A DNA stretch of 64,000 nucleotides from Sipunculus nudus (GCA_026874595.1 CM049308.1:11187501-11251500); one strand, 5' to 3'. Counted from the stretch's first letter, positions 1 to 14,022 are shown. Translations and numbers: made by a program. Notes: generated by a model from the letters alone, not told the origin.

Positions 1-389
1 GGACTTTTCGCTGCGTGGGAGACTGCTTCTGGTGCCCCGAATTTACAAAAATAAGGGAAAACATTTCTTACCTAGAGTACTCATTTAAATATGACTCCCT
101 ATTCTAAAAGACATTATGAAAACCTGACGAAAATTGTTATTAGGACTGAAGTGGAAAGATTTTATTTCATGGCTGAAAGTTGTCTATACATGTACCATTT
201 GATGTATTACAGGGATGACTACAAACTCTGATATGCATCTGAGACACCACATCATGAAAATATTTTTATTCTCATAAATAGAGATTCAAGTAATGCTATT
301 TACTTTAGCTAATTATTACTTAGTTAACAAATCTTTAAATTTACAAATATATAATGTCCCTTGGACATGCATAGGTATAATGCATATGT

Positions 390-687
390 CAAGGCCCAGG
401 TCCTGATCTGGACCAATCAGTGATAGTTTATGAGTAGGCTGAACTTAGGTGAATTTTGCTTGATTTAATTAGGAGTTTGTGCTGCAGGCATTATTTAGTA
501 TTGTGTCAACTCATAGTCTGAATCAGGATTTGGGCTGGTCCAGATCCTAATCGGGTTTGGACTTGTCAAAATCCAGACTGGGATCTGGTCAAGCCAAAAT
601 CCTGATTGGGGTTTAGGCAGACTGAATCCCAAACAGAATTTGGTCTGGACCATTTGGCAATTGGTCCAGATTGGGGTCTGGGCCTTG
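390..687. mobile_element. 298-bp inverted-repeat element (MITE-like)
   Basis: The left end starts CAAGGCCCAGGTCC and the reverse complement of the right end starts CAAGGCCCAGACCCC. Both continue into ATCTGGACCAAT, giving imperfect TIRs of about 28 bp. The interior is made of degenerate short units of the type ATCTGG-CTGGTCCAGATC. No coding capacity and no clear target-site duplication were seen. It is most likely a non-autonomous DNA element or foldback sequence. Confidence 0.6.
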
Positions 688-3600
688 AAATATACACAGG
701 TATACTGGATGAGGACTTTTCAGAACTTCTACAAATTTAAAAGTTGAAATATAGTAGGTGGCATTGAGATTTTTGAACTCATAACATATATACATTCTCT
801 CTGTAATACATAAGGCAAGATGTGTGTGTGTGCATTAAATTAATTGCCTTCTGGATTTTAAGTGTGCCTGTATTCAATGAATGGAAGTAAAAGCAGATAA
901 ATAACTTATAAGGATTAGAGTGAATCACAATTAAACCATTTATCAACTTGAGCAGAAACTGGATTTACACTGGAGACCTTCGACTCTGAGAGTCAACGCT
1001 TAACCCACTGGGCCATGCCCCACCCCACCCCCTGGTAGTAGTTATCAGATAATAATGCAAGGAAAATCAACCAGATTTAAATCAGTGAGGTGATCTCTTT
1101 AGAACAGTCGCTCTCCCAGTCCCTGTTCTACATCTGTCAGGCCTTTACCCAGCATGTAATATTAACATCAGCGATAAGTGGGAGAAATCAATACTGACTT
1201 ACAATATCATACATTATCAATAAATATTGTCATACATATCCTGTACCTGCACGAGCCTGTACCTGTATCATTAATCATACGTGTTTCGGGCCTACGTGTT
1301 ATGGCAGAGAATATACCTGTCTTATACGTTTAATGTATTAAAAGTATAAACATGCCCCACCCTTAAATATCTTTATATTCAAATTTTGGGTTTTTTTTGG
1401 TTGTTTTTCCAATCAGCAAAATGGTACCTTACCATTTTCTTGTATCTGTATGACTCACAAAGATAAAGAGTTTCCTGTATAAAGCATAGGATCTATGTGA
1501 AAGGGATACAGTAACTTAATAATTAATCTTCATAATTTATTTTACTTAAATGTATTGATGAAAAATCCTGAAAGACCATTCCCCTTAGGGAATATTAATG
1601 GGCATTTTGTGACCATTTTGTGTATATTTTCACAAAATTTGAGATGTAAAACCTCATGACCACAATTCATGTTCTGGATTCCTATAGATCTTATAATTAT
1701 GACCTAAACCATCTTTCAGTACCTATTAAATTTAAGTATATGTTTTATCATGCTTGGAACTGAAATAAACTGAAAAATAACATTTTCTCTGATACAGAAT
1801 AAATGCATTTTTTCCAAAGGTACTTATTTTTGGAACATGGCTTAATTTTAATTGTAGCTTTCTTATTTTACTTAACTACCAATTTATAAAAATTTCAAGA
1901 ATTTTCATATTCCTCTGTGTAATGAATATAGAGCAATGCTCATTCCAGTAACATATATCTGCACCAAGGCTAAATGTTCAGATGTTCAGAAATATAGAAA
2001 ACTTCTACTCAGGCTGGCTGCTGGGCTGTTCTGGGATTCCAAACCACGACATACAATAGTTATGAGCCAAACATGTAGCCATTTGACTGATACAACCCAA
2101 TATTTTATAATATATGCCTTTTAAGTATAGCTTATTCAGCTATTGTAAGTTTCCAATTCAGCGAATGACCAACTGAAAATGAACATGTGATGAATCTGAA
2201 AATGTAATGACTTACATATGTTCTGTATATCAGTTGGTGTGACTGATATGTTATCACAGTTAAAATACCAGTTAATACAAGGTTCCTCCACCAGATGGCT
2301 CTATCTATCATAAGTCTGATACAGAGCCATTAACTCTAAATCACACCATCAGATGGCCCCACTCATCAAATAACCCCCACCCCCACCCCCCTTCTCTCTC
2401 CACCTTTTTCTCTCTCATTTCATTTTTTTTTTGTTTGTTTAATACATTTTTCTCATTTACAATGAAAATTGTGAACAGATTTACGCATGTTTCTTATTAA
2501 CACAATTTGTTCACATTGTGCAAATATCTGAACACTTTAAATTATTACTATTATTATTAGATTATATTTTTTACTTTGTTTATTTTTATATCTATTTTAT
2601 ATTATATTTATATTATTTTAAATATATATATATATAGAGAACAAATGCAAAAATTCAAATTATTTTAAATATTTTATTAATTCTACAGTATCATGAGGTG
2701 TTTGGCAAAGCAACTTTGGTTATAATTCATTCTGACTGATATTGATTAAATATGACACCTGTTTTGACATAACCAAAATGAAATGGAAATCAGTGGTAGC
2801 TGTCTAGGAGTGGATGTTTGGTCAAGCAACAAAAGTACAGCATTCGTCAAAGTTAAACAAAAGAGTCAGAGTGTAGACCTGCCACGTCTCTTCTAGTTAT
2901 TTGCCACTGCAAAAATGTCAAACAAAATGCAGCATATAACCATAATAGGCTTCACTGAATTAGATGTAGTCCTTAAAAGGGCTAATATGTAAATACTTTC
3001 CACCAACTGAACCTGTCTCTTTTAAAAAGTTTAAGCATCAGGCCTAATGACTCTGCAACAAGTCAGGACTTACAAATGATGGAGGTGCTGCCACCTGTTG
3101 GTTAAGTAACAACTCAAAGAGCACAGACTAAGTTTTAGGGCAGTGAGCATAGAACTAGCTGTGGTGTATTAGAACTGTCAGCAACTTCATTAACAAACAA
3201 TATGTGTCAGAAGAGAATGAAAAAATAACACAGCCTCACCGAGGCAGTTTTGTATGCAAGATCATAATTATCTCAACAATTCAATTGTCTTGGACAGATG
3301 ATATATTATGTTCAAAGTCTCTATTTCTATTGTGTCTGACTTCCTTTGAACAAGAATTGAATAAAAATGTGGAAACTGGGTCATTTTATTTTTATTTGTA
3401 AAGAAAAGGCAACCAGTGCTGACATCTGATAGAATAATGCAGTACTAATAAAGAAAGTCGGTATAAAGGTAAGGTGCTGGCTGAGGTATGTGCTCTCTGG
3501 TTTACTGTGTCCGTTTTCATTATAAGTCAAAATTTGTACTCATCATGCTCAAAGTGATCCTGTGACTGGGTCAATATTCATGAAGATTTCAAATCTTTGA

Positions 3601-6600
3601 CACTCACTATAGGGGAAGTATTAATAAAATAATCTTTGGCAAATAATCCATCCTATAGGCACAGTTGTACAGTCATCTAACCAGTGACAGCTACTGGTAG
3701 TTGAACTTGAAGCAATGATCAGAAAAAATGACCATATGATTCGACATCATCATTCACCAAGGTGAAGTTGATGCCTTGCCACTTTAATGTTGACAGTTTA
3801 ATACTTCTGTGTCAATTGTAATTTACACTCTCAATTTCAAAAAAGATTTAATAAATTTGAGAAATCAGTGGAGGTTTCTAAATCAAACACTAATGCTGTA
3901 CATATCAGGTTTTATTCAAACATTATGAGCAGAACACATTTCACATATATGCTAATATTCCATTCAACTCTTAGTGAAATCATAAAAAGAAACCCTTGTT
4001 AAACCCTCTTACAAGAGAATATATATATATCTGAGTTTCAGCCTCAAGCAGATGAAGCCAGTCACAGCCATCACCTGTTTTCAGCCTTAACTCATAACAC
4101 CTACACTGACTCAAATGACCTAAACACCAAACCCTTACACCATAATTGAATGTTACTATATATAGGCCACTGGTACAGACCATTTCTGAAATAAGGTTCA
4201 CAGCCAGTCAAGTAAATGGTTCAATGTTGTAAATATATTTTTCCTTTGCCAATGTGCACTCAGCCAGTTGCATTCAATAAGCCTCTCAGTATGAAACTGC
4301 ACCTTGACTAGGTAAAAGAGTTCAAATATGAGTCATATAGCTCAGAATGAAAAGCAAAGTAAAGGCCCACTTGACCATACAGACATAACTGATGGTGTAA
4401 AGTCATGGATGGTTTGTGCTGTGTGGTGTATATTTTGTATTTCCTTCACATCTGCAGCTATCACTGGACAGCTGACTATGGGAATCAGTTCCAGTGTAAA
4501 AAAGACAGTCCTGGTGACGTGTACTTTAAAGGTATTACACAGTTACCTTATAATATTTCTAATAATCTTTAATATAATAGATAATATTTATTATAATATA
4601 TAATTTTAAACAGAACTTTAACCCTGTCACAATACCCATGTCCGAAGTTAAGTGAGCTGTTACGCTCACCCTGATCTGTGTGACCAAAATACCTGATGAC
4701 CTGACACCTTATGAACATACAGAATGATAAGAATGAAGTTTCAAATGAAAGGTCCATCAGTGCTCAACATTAACTGATAACTCCTTGCCCCGGGCAAGTA
4801 AAGGTTTGAGAAAATGGTAGTAGGGCAACCAAAAATAGGCTCCTACTTGCCCAATCAGGGAAGTGGGTGAAACATAAACCTTTACCAAAATATCTGAATC
4901 TTTAATTGATAATACCTCGTTTTCTCAAATTACCTGTTTGTTTCTCTTTGTAAATATTAAAGAGAAATATTATTAACATACAAAATTTGAAAATATTCAT
5001 TATTTAATAATAACATATAACATGCATATAAAAGCTAGATGTTACTTTCCCTACTAGGCAAGTATTTTCTAAGGTTAATTTCAAGCTGTGTCCATATTGT
5101 GTTTATGCTGCAGTATTTCTAAAGGAAGAATGGCAATTTTTTCATCTTTTTGAAGCTAGTTTACTGACTTTCAATCAGAGGACAATATATTATTCATATA
5201 ATGTTGCTATATATGAATCACAAGACATATCATCACTGGCAATAATGACATCACACGTAAACTGCTGTATTGTAAAACTGTTTGGCACAGCATCACAATA
5301 AAAGGCGCTCTGTATTATAGACTGTATAATGATCTGGTTCAGCAAAATGCACAGGGCTTGTGTTGTAAGATGACACTTTTTCTTTCAAAATATTATTAAC
5401 CCTTTGAAATATTTTGCTAACTTCTGAATCTGTCTGATTTATCAAGGTAACAGAAACAAGCAAACATTATCCACAGAGGGCACATACCTTCTCTAAGGCC
5501 TGATATTAATCAAATTAATAAACACCGCAAAAACTAATACATTTACATCTTGCCTGAAGGCTTATATTATTGTCTTCCCACCAGATGTCAGCACCAGCAG
5601 TAACACTTCGTAGCATTACAGACATAGTTTTATCATATTGTAACCCAGTGGCTGACATGAAATTATCAGCAAAACTAGAAAGTGCTCAAAGATAACAAAC
5701 CTCCTCAAACTTTCTGGATCACCATTTTCCACTGATTTCAGCTAAACTGAATCTCTTGTACAAGGAATTGTACATGTCTTAACTTAATTTTAACTGGAAA
5801 AGCAAGGTTTAATTAATAATTATTAATTTATATGTTACACAATGTTAAGCTTGTGATCCAAGACCTTTAAATTAAAAATTGTATTTGTTATTTAAAGTTA
5901 TTTATCATTTACCATAAGTTGGGGTTTTTTGTCTGTGAAGTCACCCATTAAAACATTGCACACATTGTACCATTGAACCTAGAACTTATAACATACTACA
6001 TATTAAGGAAAGAAGGCCCTGAAACATCTATTAAGATACCTGAACTTAAGTCATTGAAATTAGGTGACTGAAATTTAGCAAACAGAAAAATATATATCTA
6101 GTGTACATAAATTAGGTTGATATTTGCTAATTTGTGACAGTGTGAATTATTAGAACTATCATAATGTATTTAGATAGAATAGTGGGAACAATATTCACCA
6201 ACTCAGCAATTTAACTATTGAAGGTAGAGAATATTTGTATTGCAGGATATTGAATATTGTTTGTCACCCTCTGAAATAAAATTCTAAATCCAATTGTCAT
6301 GCATGTTCACCTCTATGCCAAATGACAGCAATCATATCATTTTCTCAGCTGTGGATTTTCTGCTATTGAAAATTACAGTAATGGTATCAAAAACCTCTCC
6401 CTAGCCCCATGTTAGGGCACCATGTCATGCTGCTCACCCAAATGAGCATCAAGACAGATAAATTACTTTTGTTCACTTATAAATGAGTAAAGCTGGTATT
6501 TAATTGTGCATTTATATATTTAATAAAACACATGTAATTTTGATATTCAGAACAGAAAATTATCTCAGTTAAGTTGAAAATTTTGATAAAGTCAAGTAGA

Positions 6601-6860
6601 TGTCTCAGAACTAACACATTTTCTAAACTCTGATTAATTATGGTAGTTGGTTTAAATAAAGTTCAAATGTGAACTTGCATGCTTTAAGAATAGATGAAAC
6701 CAAAGAAGCACATGTATCACATTTGTTCATTAGCTTTTTCCTCACTAAAATATTTTAAATGATCTTGTTCATTATGTGTTTTGTGCCCTTCAAAATGGTG
6801 TATCTGGAATAAATGTTTACTGTATTATCTGAATTAAGATGATAAAAATCAAGCTAGCCT
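688..6860. other. AT-rich non-coding stretch
   Basis: I found no exon, RNA gene or intact mobile element here apart from the tRNA-like patch near 965-1032. Short simple tracts occur (C-rich at 2380-2390, TA at 2620-2635). A GGGCAAG / CTTGCCC pair occurs at about 4780-4860. Open frames are short, have no recognisable domain, and look like chance. Confidence 0.6.
965..1032 (-). repeat. tRNA-like sequence (degenerate tRNA or SINE head)
   Basis: On the minus strand the sequence GGGGCATGGCCCAGTGGG followed by TTAAGC resembles a tRNA 5' end with an A box (TGGC--AGTGG). The following TTGAC-TCTCAGA-GTCGA can form an anticodon-like stem-loop. The expected B box (GGTTCGANNCC) is badly degraded. This is more likely a decayed tRNA-derived SINE or pseudogene than a working tRNA. 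Confidence 0.35.
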
Positions 6861-6869
6861 AAGATTAGA

Positions 6870-7190
6870 TTAGGGTTCTGAATTCTGATCTGGTTAGGCC
6901 CAGTTTAAAACCAGTCAACCACAGGATTGTAAACTTAACCAGCCTAGATCAAAATTCTAATCTGGGCCAGCCCAGTTTAAAATCAGTCCAGACCAGATTT
7001 AAATCCTGAAGTCTTTACCACAGGATTTTGATCTGGACCAGCCCAGATCAAAATTTTAATCTGGGCTGGCCCAGTTTAAAACTGGTCCGGCCCAGGTTAG
7101 AATTTTGATCTGGGCCGGTCCAAATCAAAATTTTGATCCGGGCTGGCCAGTTTTAAACTTGGCCAGATTCTAATTTGGGCCTCGACATAT
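6870..7190. repeat. Degenerate GGCCCAG / GATCTGG repeat
   Basis: About ten imperfect 25-35 bp units built from GATCTGG-C--GCCCAG and AAAATTTTGATC, in alternating orientations, so the block can fold on itself. It shares vocabulary with the inverted-repeat element at 390-687 (ending GGGCCTCGACAT versus GGGCCTTGAAAT) and is probably a relative or fragment of the same family. A TA tract follows at 7187-7211. Confidence 0.5.
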
Positions 7191-7211
7191 ATATTTAATA
7201 TATATATATAC

Positions 7212-9103
7212 AAATATATCAAATTAAATAAAACATGTTAAAAGATCCTTCACTGTCAAGCCAATGACTGTGCTGTGCTGTGTAAAGTTCTGTGTCCACC
7301 AGACCTGGGAGTCAATTTAGAATTTTCAATTGCAAAGCTATTCTAATATAAACCATTTATGAAACTTCAATTCTAAATCAAGTCAATTCATGTAGTTGGG
7401 AAAATATCAACTCATCTTTAATTCACATGCGAGGTGTAGTCTTTTGACAATAGGACATTTCACTGGTGAGTGTGCTGATGCACAAAATCCAGTATGCTGA
7501 TGCACAGAATTCAGCTGCCCACCATGATGCTTAGAACATCTGTTAGAGGTATCTGTGTTGGACTAAAGTCAAATAATTTGTGACTGATCTGCCAATATTC
7601 CATTCTAAAATCATTTGCTTTCTCATGTACCTGTACACAGGTTGAAATAAACTTGCATCAGGTGGGATCAGTAGCATAAAACACAAACATAGCATGCACG
7701 ATACCTTGAGCTGTGGCTGTAGTCATATTGTAAGATATTACCCCAAATAATATACAACAACACAAAATTTAAAGTTTTAAGTCCACAAAAATGGCCAAAA
7801 TGTCTGTCTAAAGTTTGAATGGTTGTTTAACTTTGCCAAATGTTGGTATACTGCCGTTTACTGGAAGCGTCTTTGGAAAGAGACGGAGAGTTGCTGGCTA
7901 CTAGCTTTGCTGTTGCATAACTATCTCCTTCTCATGCCTTGGCCCAAACTCCTTTCCCCTCGGCTCTCTTCCCAGCTTTTCTGATCCGACAGTGGAAGAG
8001 CCCAATGTCTAGGGTTGAATGCTTATCGGAAGATGGGATATCTTACACAATGACAGTTCTAACTTGCAAGTTCCAATTTCACATTTGATATTTGGTGGTG
8101 ATCAGGAATCTGTACAACTTACACAGTGCAAAGGTTTTTCAGGGAGAGCTTCCTTCAAGATCTTATATAATGTAAAAGTTAGCAGCATAGATTGGACCAT
8201 GTCATCTGGCAAAACTTTGGAAAGAAATGAATAACAAATTGTGTGACGAATTAAGGCAATGCAATTACTTTTTATATCTGAGAACAGTCAATTTTAAATT
8301 GCACCAGGACTCCCACAAGGTTTCTAAAGAAATAAAGGAATTTGAAATGGGCACCAAAGACAAAAGTATAGGAGTTAATAGGAATTTTTTTCCCAAAATT
8401 TAGGAAAATTATATGAGTTTTAATTGCACAATTGTGATTTTCATAGTAACCATTAGATTCTAAATGAATATTTAACTCGTTTAGATGGTCATACTTGTTT
8501 AGTCTGTTTCACCCTGGGGTGCCCATTGAAAATTGGTGATTATTCTCTTAAACTTAAATAAATTAGCACACAATTTGACACTGAAGCTAATTGATTAAAG
8601 GCCTAAAATAAGATGTAAAACTTCATAACACAAACCAACATAAATATTTTGCAACCTTTTGTTTCTTCTTATTCTTTTAGCCAAGTGACATGGTTTTTTT
8701 CATGAGTTAATAACCTAACTTTGACAATTACATTTTTTAGAAAATTTCTGACACACAACACCAATCAGCAGCTTCTAAATGTAGTTGCTTTAGCATGTGA
8801 CCTGTGACCTTGGATTAGTTGAGATGTTGGAAAAATATTTACTGTTTTCTCATATATTGATTTTAATGAAATACTGAAATATAATACAAGGTACGGTTTT
8901 GGTTTCATTCTAGTTAATTCGACCTATGCCTCATTTTCCATTGCAGCTACTTTCTGGATCTGGTCCATGAGTTTAAGAAAAGATCAACAAATTTCAATGA
9001 GTGCACAACTGTGAACAGAGTACAGTACTTACTTAGCATTTACTAACAGGGACAGTTCTATAAAAGAGCTGCATGTTTTCAACAACAGCAAGTCTATGTG
9101 ATA
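7212..9103. other. Non-coding stretch, nothing recognised
   Basis: No exon, RNA or repeat was identified with confidence. A C/T-rich patch at 7920-7990 and a 71-codon frame at 8019-8234 are present, but the frame has no recognisable motif or splice context. Confidence 0.45.
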
Positions 9104-9491
9104 ACAAGGGACCCATGGGTCATGATGCTCAGCTGTTATATATGATAAAAAATATGATTTGGGAAAGAGGCACATGCTTGTTTTGTATGGTAATAAATAT
9201 AGGCTTTATTATGAGTTGTTGGTGTTTAGCTTATGTATGATTTATGGGAGACAGGGAAGAGGATTGATTTCATTTATTTTATTAACAAATGGGGTGCTAT
9301 TGTCACACAGATTTTGACTTGGCCATATAACTTATAAGCAGCACATATTATAAAAGAGTTTTAATATTTATTAAAATTTAATAACAAATATTGTGCCAAT
9401 ATAATTTTTATTTAAAAAAATAATAAGTTAATCATGATTTTTTTAAATAAAATATAACTGAAATGATTATTGAAATAATATTATAGAATAC

Positions 9492-9513
9492 ATTCATGAA
9501 TGCATTCATGAAT
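9492..9513. repeat. 22-bp perfect palindrome
   Basis: The tract reads ATTCATGAATG followed by its exact reverse complement CATTCATGAAT, in an AT-rich setting. It is recorded as a structural oddity without an assigned role. Confidence 0.7.
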
Positions 9514-10513
9514 ACATTTTGAAAGTATCTGCACTGGTATTCAAATACTTTCATTTTTACCTGAATTCACATTCTTATGCAATAAAATTTTTTAATGCAG
9601 TACATATTCATATTCGTATTCAAATACATTTGCAAAGCATTCACACCATGTCTAGTATTTATTCAGTTTAAGCCAAACAAAGATGTTGAGAATCCAGAAT
9701 ATACAAAATTCACAAATTTAAATAATGATCATAAGTACCTAGTTTTATGGCTTTTATTTATATTAAAAAAAAATAAATGTAATATATTCACTTTGGAAGA
9801 CTTTCACATCAATCTACACACTAGACACAGTAGGAATCTAGATTATTATTATCAACTACATCTTTGTCTATCATTAATTTCCTTCATATGATCCCTAATG
9901 ATTAGTAATGAATATTATGATTTATTTTTTATCATTAAAATTTCACTGAAAAATACCATAGGTGACTGCATGGTGTTATTTGGAATAACATTGACATTGA
10001 CATTCTATCCATCCATACAAGATTCTTACATTATCAGTAACTGCAAGTTAATTTTCTGTTACTCATCAACTAACAAATTCCTTTTCTATTAATTTTTCTT
10101 TAATTTGTTATAAAAAACCAATACAAAATTATTAATTTATTGTTCATTGTTATGTTGTTTTTCAAAACAACTACTAGATGAGTTGGGTTGGACACCTGGA
10201 TCAACTGTGGCTGGGCATTAGCTGCCTGGCTGCCCCAGTGTATGCTTTGCTCAAGCATGCATAATCTGATGAAAGGTCAACAAGATCAACATACAGGTGA
10301 CTGAAGAGGGGCTGGATTAAGCCTGGGTCTGACATGGTCTCATATAAACATTAATAAAAGCTACAATATTTGGCCAATTTCTCTCAGCTTTCTAAACTAC
10401 AAAGATGAAATCCTTATGTGTTCATGATATGAAAATTATATCAACAGTGCTCTGAGGAAACAAACATGCCATGGTCAAAGTTGGGCAAATTTAAGGTACT
10501 AATTTTATATTTA

Positions 10514-11585
10514 CTGTATTTATTCCAATTTGGCGATCCCTCTTATTTCTCGACCCCAAAAAATATTTTGAAAGCATAATTTCTAAAATGACTCTAATTT
10601 CGCGACTGCCGACGATGTTTTCTGTCGACGATGTTAAGGTGTAATGCCTCCGTCTCTCACGGGCACCGCAGTTTGTATCTGACTAGATTCTTATTACACT
10701 GAGCATCCACAACAAACTTGTTTGCAATAAAATTTTTGAAGATACAAAGATGCGTTTTTCATAATATATAAACATGATAAAGCGTTCAAGTTCCAAATGG
10801 GTGTCCGTGACGAAGCAAACTCGTGTACCATTCCTGGTACGCACGTGTCTCGTGTGCGATTCACGTGGGATAATTAGCAATAATATTTAACAAGTACGGG
10901 GAAGCACTCGCGGTGGAACACAGTTGGACCAGTCATCTTAGTTAAGTTTAAACGACCTCGGTTAGTTTTTGGATGGGTGACCGCATATACAAAACAGGGC
11001 CCGATTGAGGGCACGCCAGCTAGGACCATTTCCGGTCGTACATATTTTAACGCGGCTTTACTTTCCTATATTTATTACGTATTATGCAAATAAAATTTAT
11101 CTGATAATTGGCAGTTATTTTTTATAAAGTCTTCTTCCAACGTGGTTATCTGCTTGTCCCTTTTCGGCCCGCCGATATCGCCGCCTGGTGGGTTAACTTG
11201 AATCAACTGGTAGTTGCATGAGTTGCCGTCTATGTCATCATACGTATACGCGAAGTAGTGATCATTTTGTAAAGTGATTGAGCTGAGTTTCATTAATCAT
11301 TTGCGGACACCGTGTAATTCATGTGACGGTTGGAAGCCCGTTTGTAGGAAATACTGTTTAGCTAACAAAACAAACTTATAAACGACCAAATTATCACTCA
11401 ATTCATATGACCGCTCGAGTGTCAGAGCGGCTCTGCGGCTCTAGGGAAGGTTATTAAACCGCGTGCCTCTTAAATCTCGACCACCGCAAATTCTGCAGGA
11501 AGATAATTTTCAAATATCCTCTATAGTCTCGACCTCTGAGAAAATTTATTATTTTTAAGTGGTCGCCAAATTAGAATAAATAAGG
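10514..11585. mobile_element. TA-flanked TIR element (Tc1/mariner-like, non-autonomous)
   Basis: The left end reads CTGTATTTATTCCAATTTGG and the reverse complement of the right end reads CCTTATTTATTCTAATTTGG, both followed by CGAYC, with TA on each outer side (10512-10513 and 11586-11587). TCTCGACC motifs recur near both ends. The element interrupts an older repeat. There is no transposase frame. Its interior is more CpG-rich than its surroundings and contains a 5S rRNA-like segment. A TA target site fits the Tc1/mariner or pogo group; the exact family is not determined. Confidence 0.6.
10925..10998 (+). repeat. 5S rRNA-derived segment
   Basis: The string GTTAAG, then CCTCGGTTAGTTTTTGGATG and GGTGACCGC matches the 5S rRNA internal promoter region (A box GTTAAGC, then C box GGTTAGTACTTGGATGGGTGACCGC) with scattered differences. 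The rest of a 5S gene is not recognisable, so this is a 5S-derived SINE3-type fragment or pseudogene inside the TIR element. It is not counted as a functional rRNA gene. Confidence 0.55.
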
Positions 11586-12833
11586 TATACTAATAACTTA
11601 TAAAATTTGAAAAATTCAGAACTAATTTATGGTATTCAATTGAATCTTGATTAAATAATGTTACATCCCTGACAAAAAATCTCTTGCTTCAGCAATCCTC
11701 TTGTTAAGGGAGTAAATATATTTCTTGATTTTTTAAAAAGTGCATTATGTTTGGGCCCATAACTTAAAACAATTACGCAATACTGACATCATTTCTGGCA
11801 TGTGCATAGCGAATGTATAGAAAAATATGTATATTGTATATGATCAAAGTCAGATCAGTGGTTTTGATATTAGGCAGTCTTACAGTGTAACAATGGGTTT
11901 TTAATGGAAAAATGAAGTTTTTCATTAATATTTCGAAGGAATTAAGTCCTAGTGATAAAATTCTTGGCATGGTAGGGGATTTTGGAGACATCTAACTGTA
12001 TGCTAAATTTAAGGAACTTAGAGCTGAAGCTGGGGAGCTGAGCTCTAGCAAACTGCATAACACTAGCTTGATGTAAACTTGATGTGACATGGTGCTTGAA
12101 AACTTGAATAAAATCTACAGTTTTTGATCAACTGGTTTCAAATTTTTGGTGTTAACAGACAAAATGCTAACAAAAACATGCTGTGAAAGTTAAATCCACA
12201 GTACTCACAGGATAAAAAAGTGCCATGGTCAAACTTGGGCAAAATTTAAGGTACCAATTTTATATTTTTGCCAATATTTAAAAAAATTTAACAGATTTTG
12301 ATCTAATTTTTGGTATACAATTAAATTTTGATCAATTAAAGTTGTATTACTGAAAAAAAGTCCCTACCTTTAACACTTTTGGTCTTAAGTGACCAAATAT
12401 CTTTCCTGATTTTTTTACAAGGTCCATTATGTTTGGGCCCATAACTTTTTTTAAATTAAATAATACTGACTTAATTTCTGGCATGTACATAGGAACTATA
12501 TAGAGGAATATTTATGGTAAATATGAAGAAAACCAGATGAGTGGTTTTGATATTAGGCAGTCCTGAAAAGTGAAAATAGATTTCTAATAAAAAATTGAGG
12601 TTTTTTCCTTCATATCTCGAAGGAACAAGGTCCTATTGACCCAATTTTCGGCATGGTAGGAGATTTTTGGGACATCCAACTGTATGGCAAATTTCAGATT
12701 CGTAGGTCCAATGGTGTCGAAACGTGCCAGTCTTACGGACGAACATCCGGACAGACAGACGGACGGACAGACAGACGACTGAGAATGGACCACGACTATA
12801 GCTCAGATGACTTATAGTCAGCTGAGCTAAAAA

Positions 12834-13725
12834 TCAATCAGTTATAACAGTTATATTGGACAATAAATTGTGTAGTGAAATAACATAGGAATATAAAGAA
12901 GGGTATGGTCTAAATACTGGAAGATATTGGATATCACCAGAGACAATTTTTTCATAAGATAAAATAGCATTCAGGGGGGAGCCCTGCAGCAATGGCTTAA
13001 ACCATTGTCACAAACTGAAAAGGGATATGGGCATTTCATATTTATTAGCAAAACTAATGGGCACTTAAAAAAGGAAACAATTATAATATTATAGCAGCCA
13101 TCTTGAATCTTGTCAGAGGACAATGAAGAAAGGGTATGAAGTATGAACTGACCAAGGATGCCACCTATGGTGACTTAAATGATATCTATACATGTATGAT
13201 AATACATATCAGTCACCATTCAATATATATATATATATATGCATTTGAGTGGGATTATAAGCTCCAAATGAATTGTACAAGTTTTTAAAAAGTAGAAAAT
13301 ACAAATTTATCTTAATCGTTTAGACAGGTTTCAGGTACAGTGAGCTAAAGTGAATAAAGTTTGTTTGAATATGTTTATAGATCCCTGAATAATAGAGCAC
13401 AGTTCAAGCCACATTGCTACAATATATACAAATTCTCACTGCTACTATAAGGGTGAATATGAGCAGTGCTGCAATTGTCTTTCTGGACAAAAAATATTAT
13501 GATAACTAAAGTTAAAGTCATTTTCTGTCACCAATACAAGGAAATTAGGTTCTAAATTAGATACATTTATATACTTTGGTGCAGACATTTTAATGTCACA
13601 ACTTTCATAACACTGATAAGAAAGCTCCCTTTAAGGGGAATATTAACATGGAAACGTGTTATTATGCAAATTCACTCAATACGTGGGAAACTGACATTTT
13701 GACGCTGAAGGTGGCCAGGTTGTCG
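12834..13725. other. Non-coding stretch with TA microsatellite
   Basis: It contains a (TA)n microsatellite at 13222-13240. Otherwise it is AT-rich sequence with no recognised feature. Confidence 0.5.
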
Positions 13726-14022
13726 CTATAGGTATCTGTACCTGTAATATGGTACCCTATTCAGTGTACCGGTACCTGGCTGCAAAGAGTGGGCAGTACC
13801 TGGTAACTGGACTGAAGTATCTGTACCTGTGTAATTTGATCCAGGTACATGTATGATACTAGAAACGGACACACTGATTTCAGGGTTGGGGCCAGGTTCT
13901 TGTACCTGGACCAGTACCCTATTAAGAGTACCTTTTCTTGTACTTGGCTGTAATGAGTCTCTGGACCAAGTATATGTACCAGGTATATGATGTATTCTAG
14001 GTGCATGTATGACACTAGCCCC
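13726..14022. repeat. GTACC-rich tandem repeat, two diverged units
   Basis: The words GTACCTG, GTACC and GGTACC recur about every 15-30 bp. Two longer units can be aligned: 13738-13872 and 13900-14022, each running TACCCTATT, then GTACC, TTGGCTG and CATGTATGA-ACTAG. The overlapping minus-strand open frames here are by-products of this low-complexity repeat. Confidence 0.55.

Larger units (their letters stand above)
9104..12833 (+). mobile_element. Old copy of the GCTCAGCTGAC hairpin-ended element
   Basis: The left end (GGGACCCATGGGTCATGA, then GCTCAGCTG) and the right end (TAGCTCAGATGACTTATAG, then TCAGCTGAGCTAAAA) match the ends of the better-preserved copies at 32.7, 44.5 and 49.2 kb. A GGACAGACAGACGGACGG tract sits just inside the right end. 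The interior has two diverged tandem monomers of about 660 bp (about 11590-11990 and 12240-12720, both with TTTGGGCCCATAACTT and TTTTGATATTAGGCAGT) and a monomer remnant at 10455-10510, separated by the TA-flanked insertion at 10514-11585. There is no coding capacity. Assigning both ends to one element is an inference. Confidence 0.5.
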
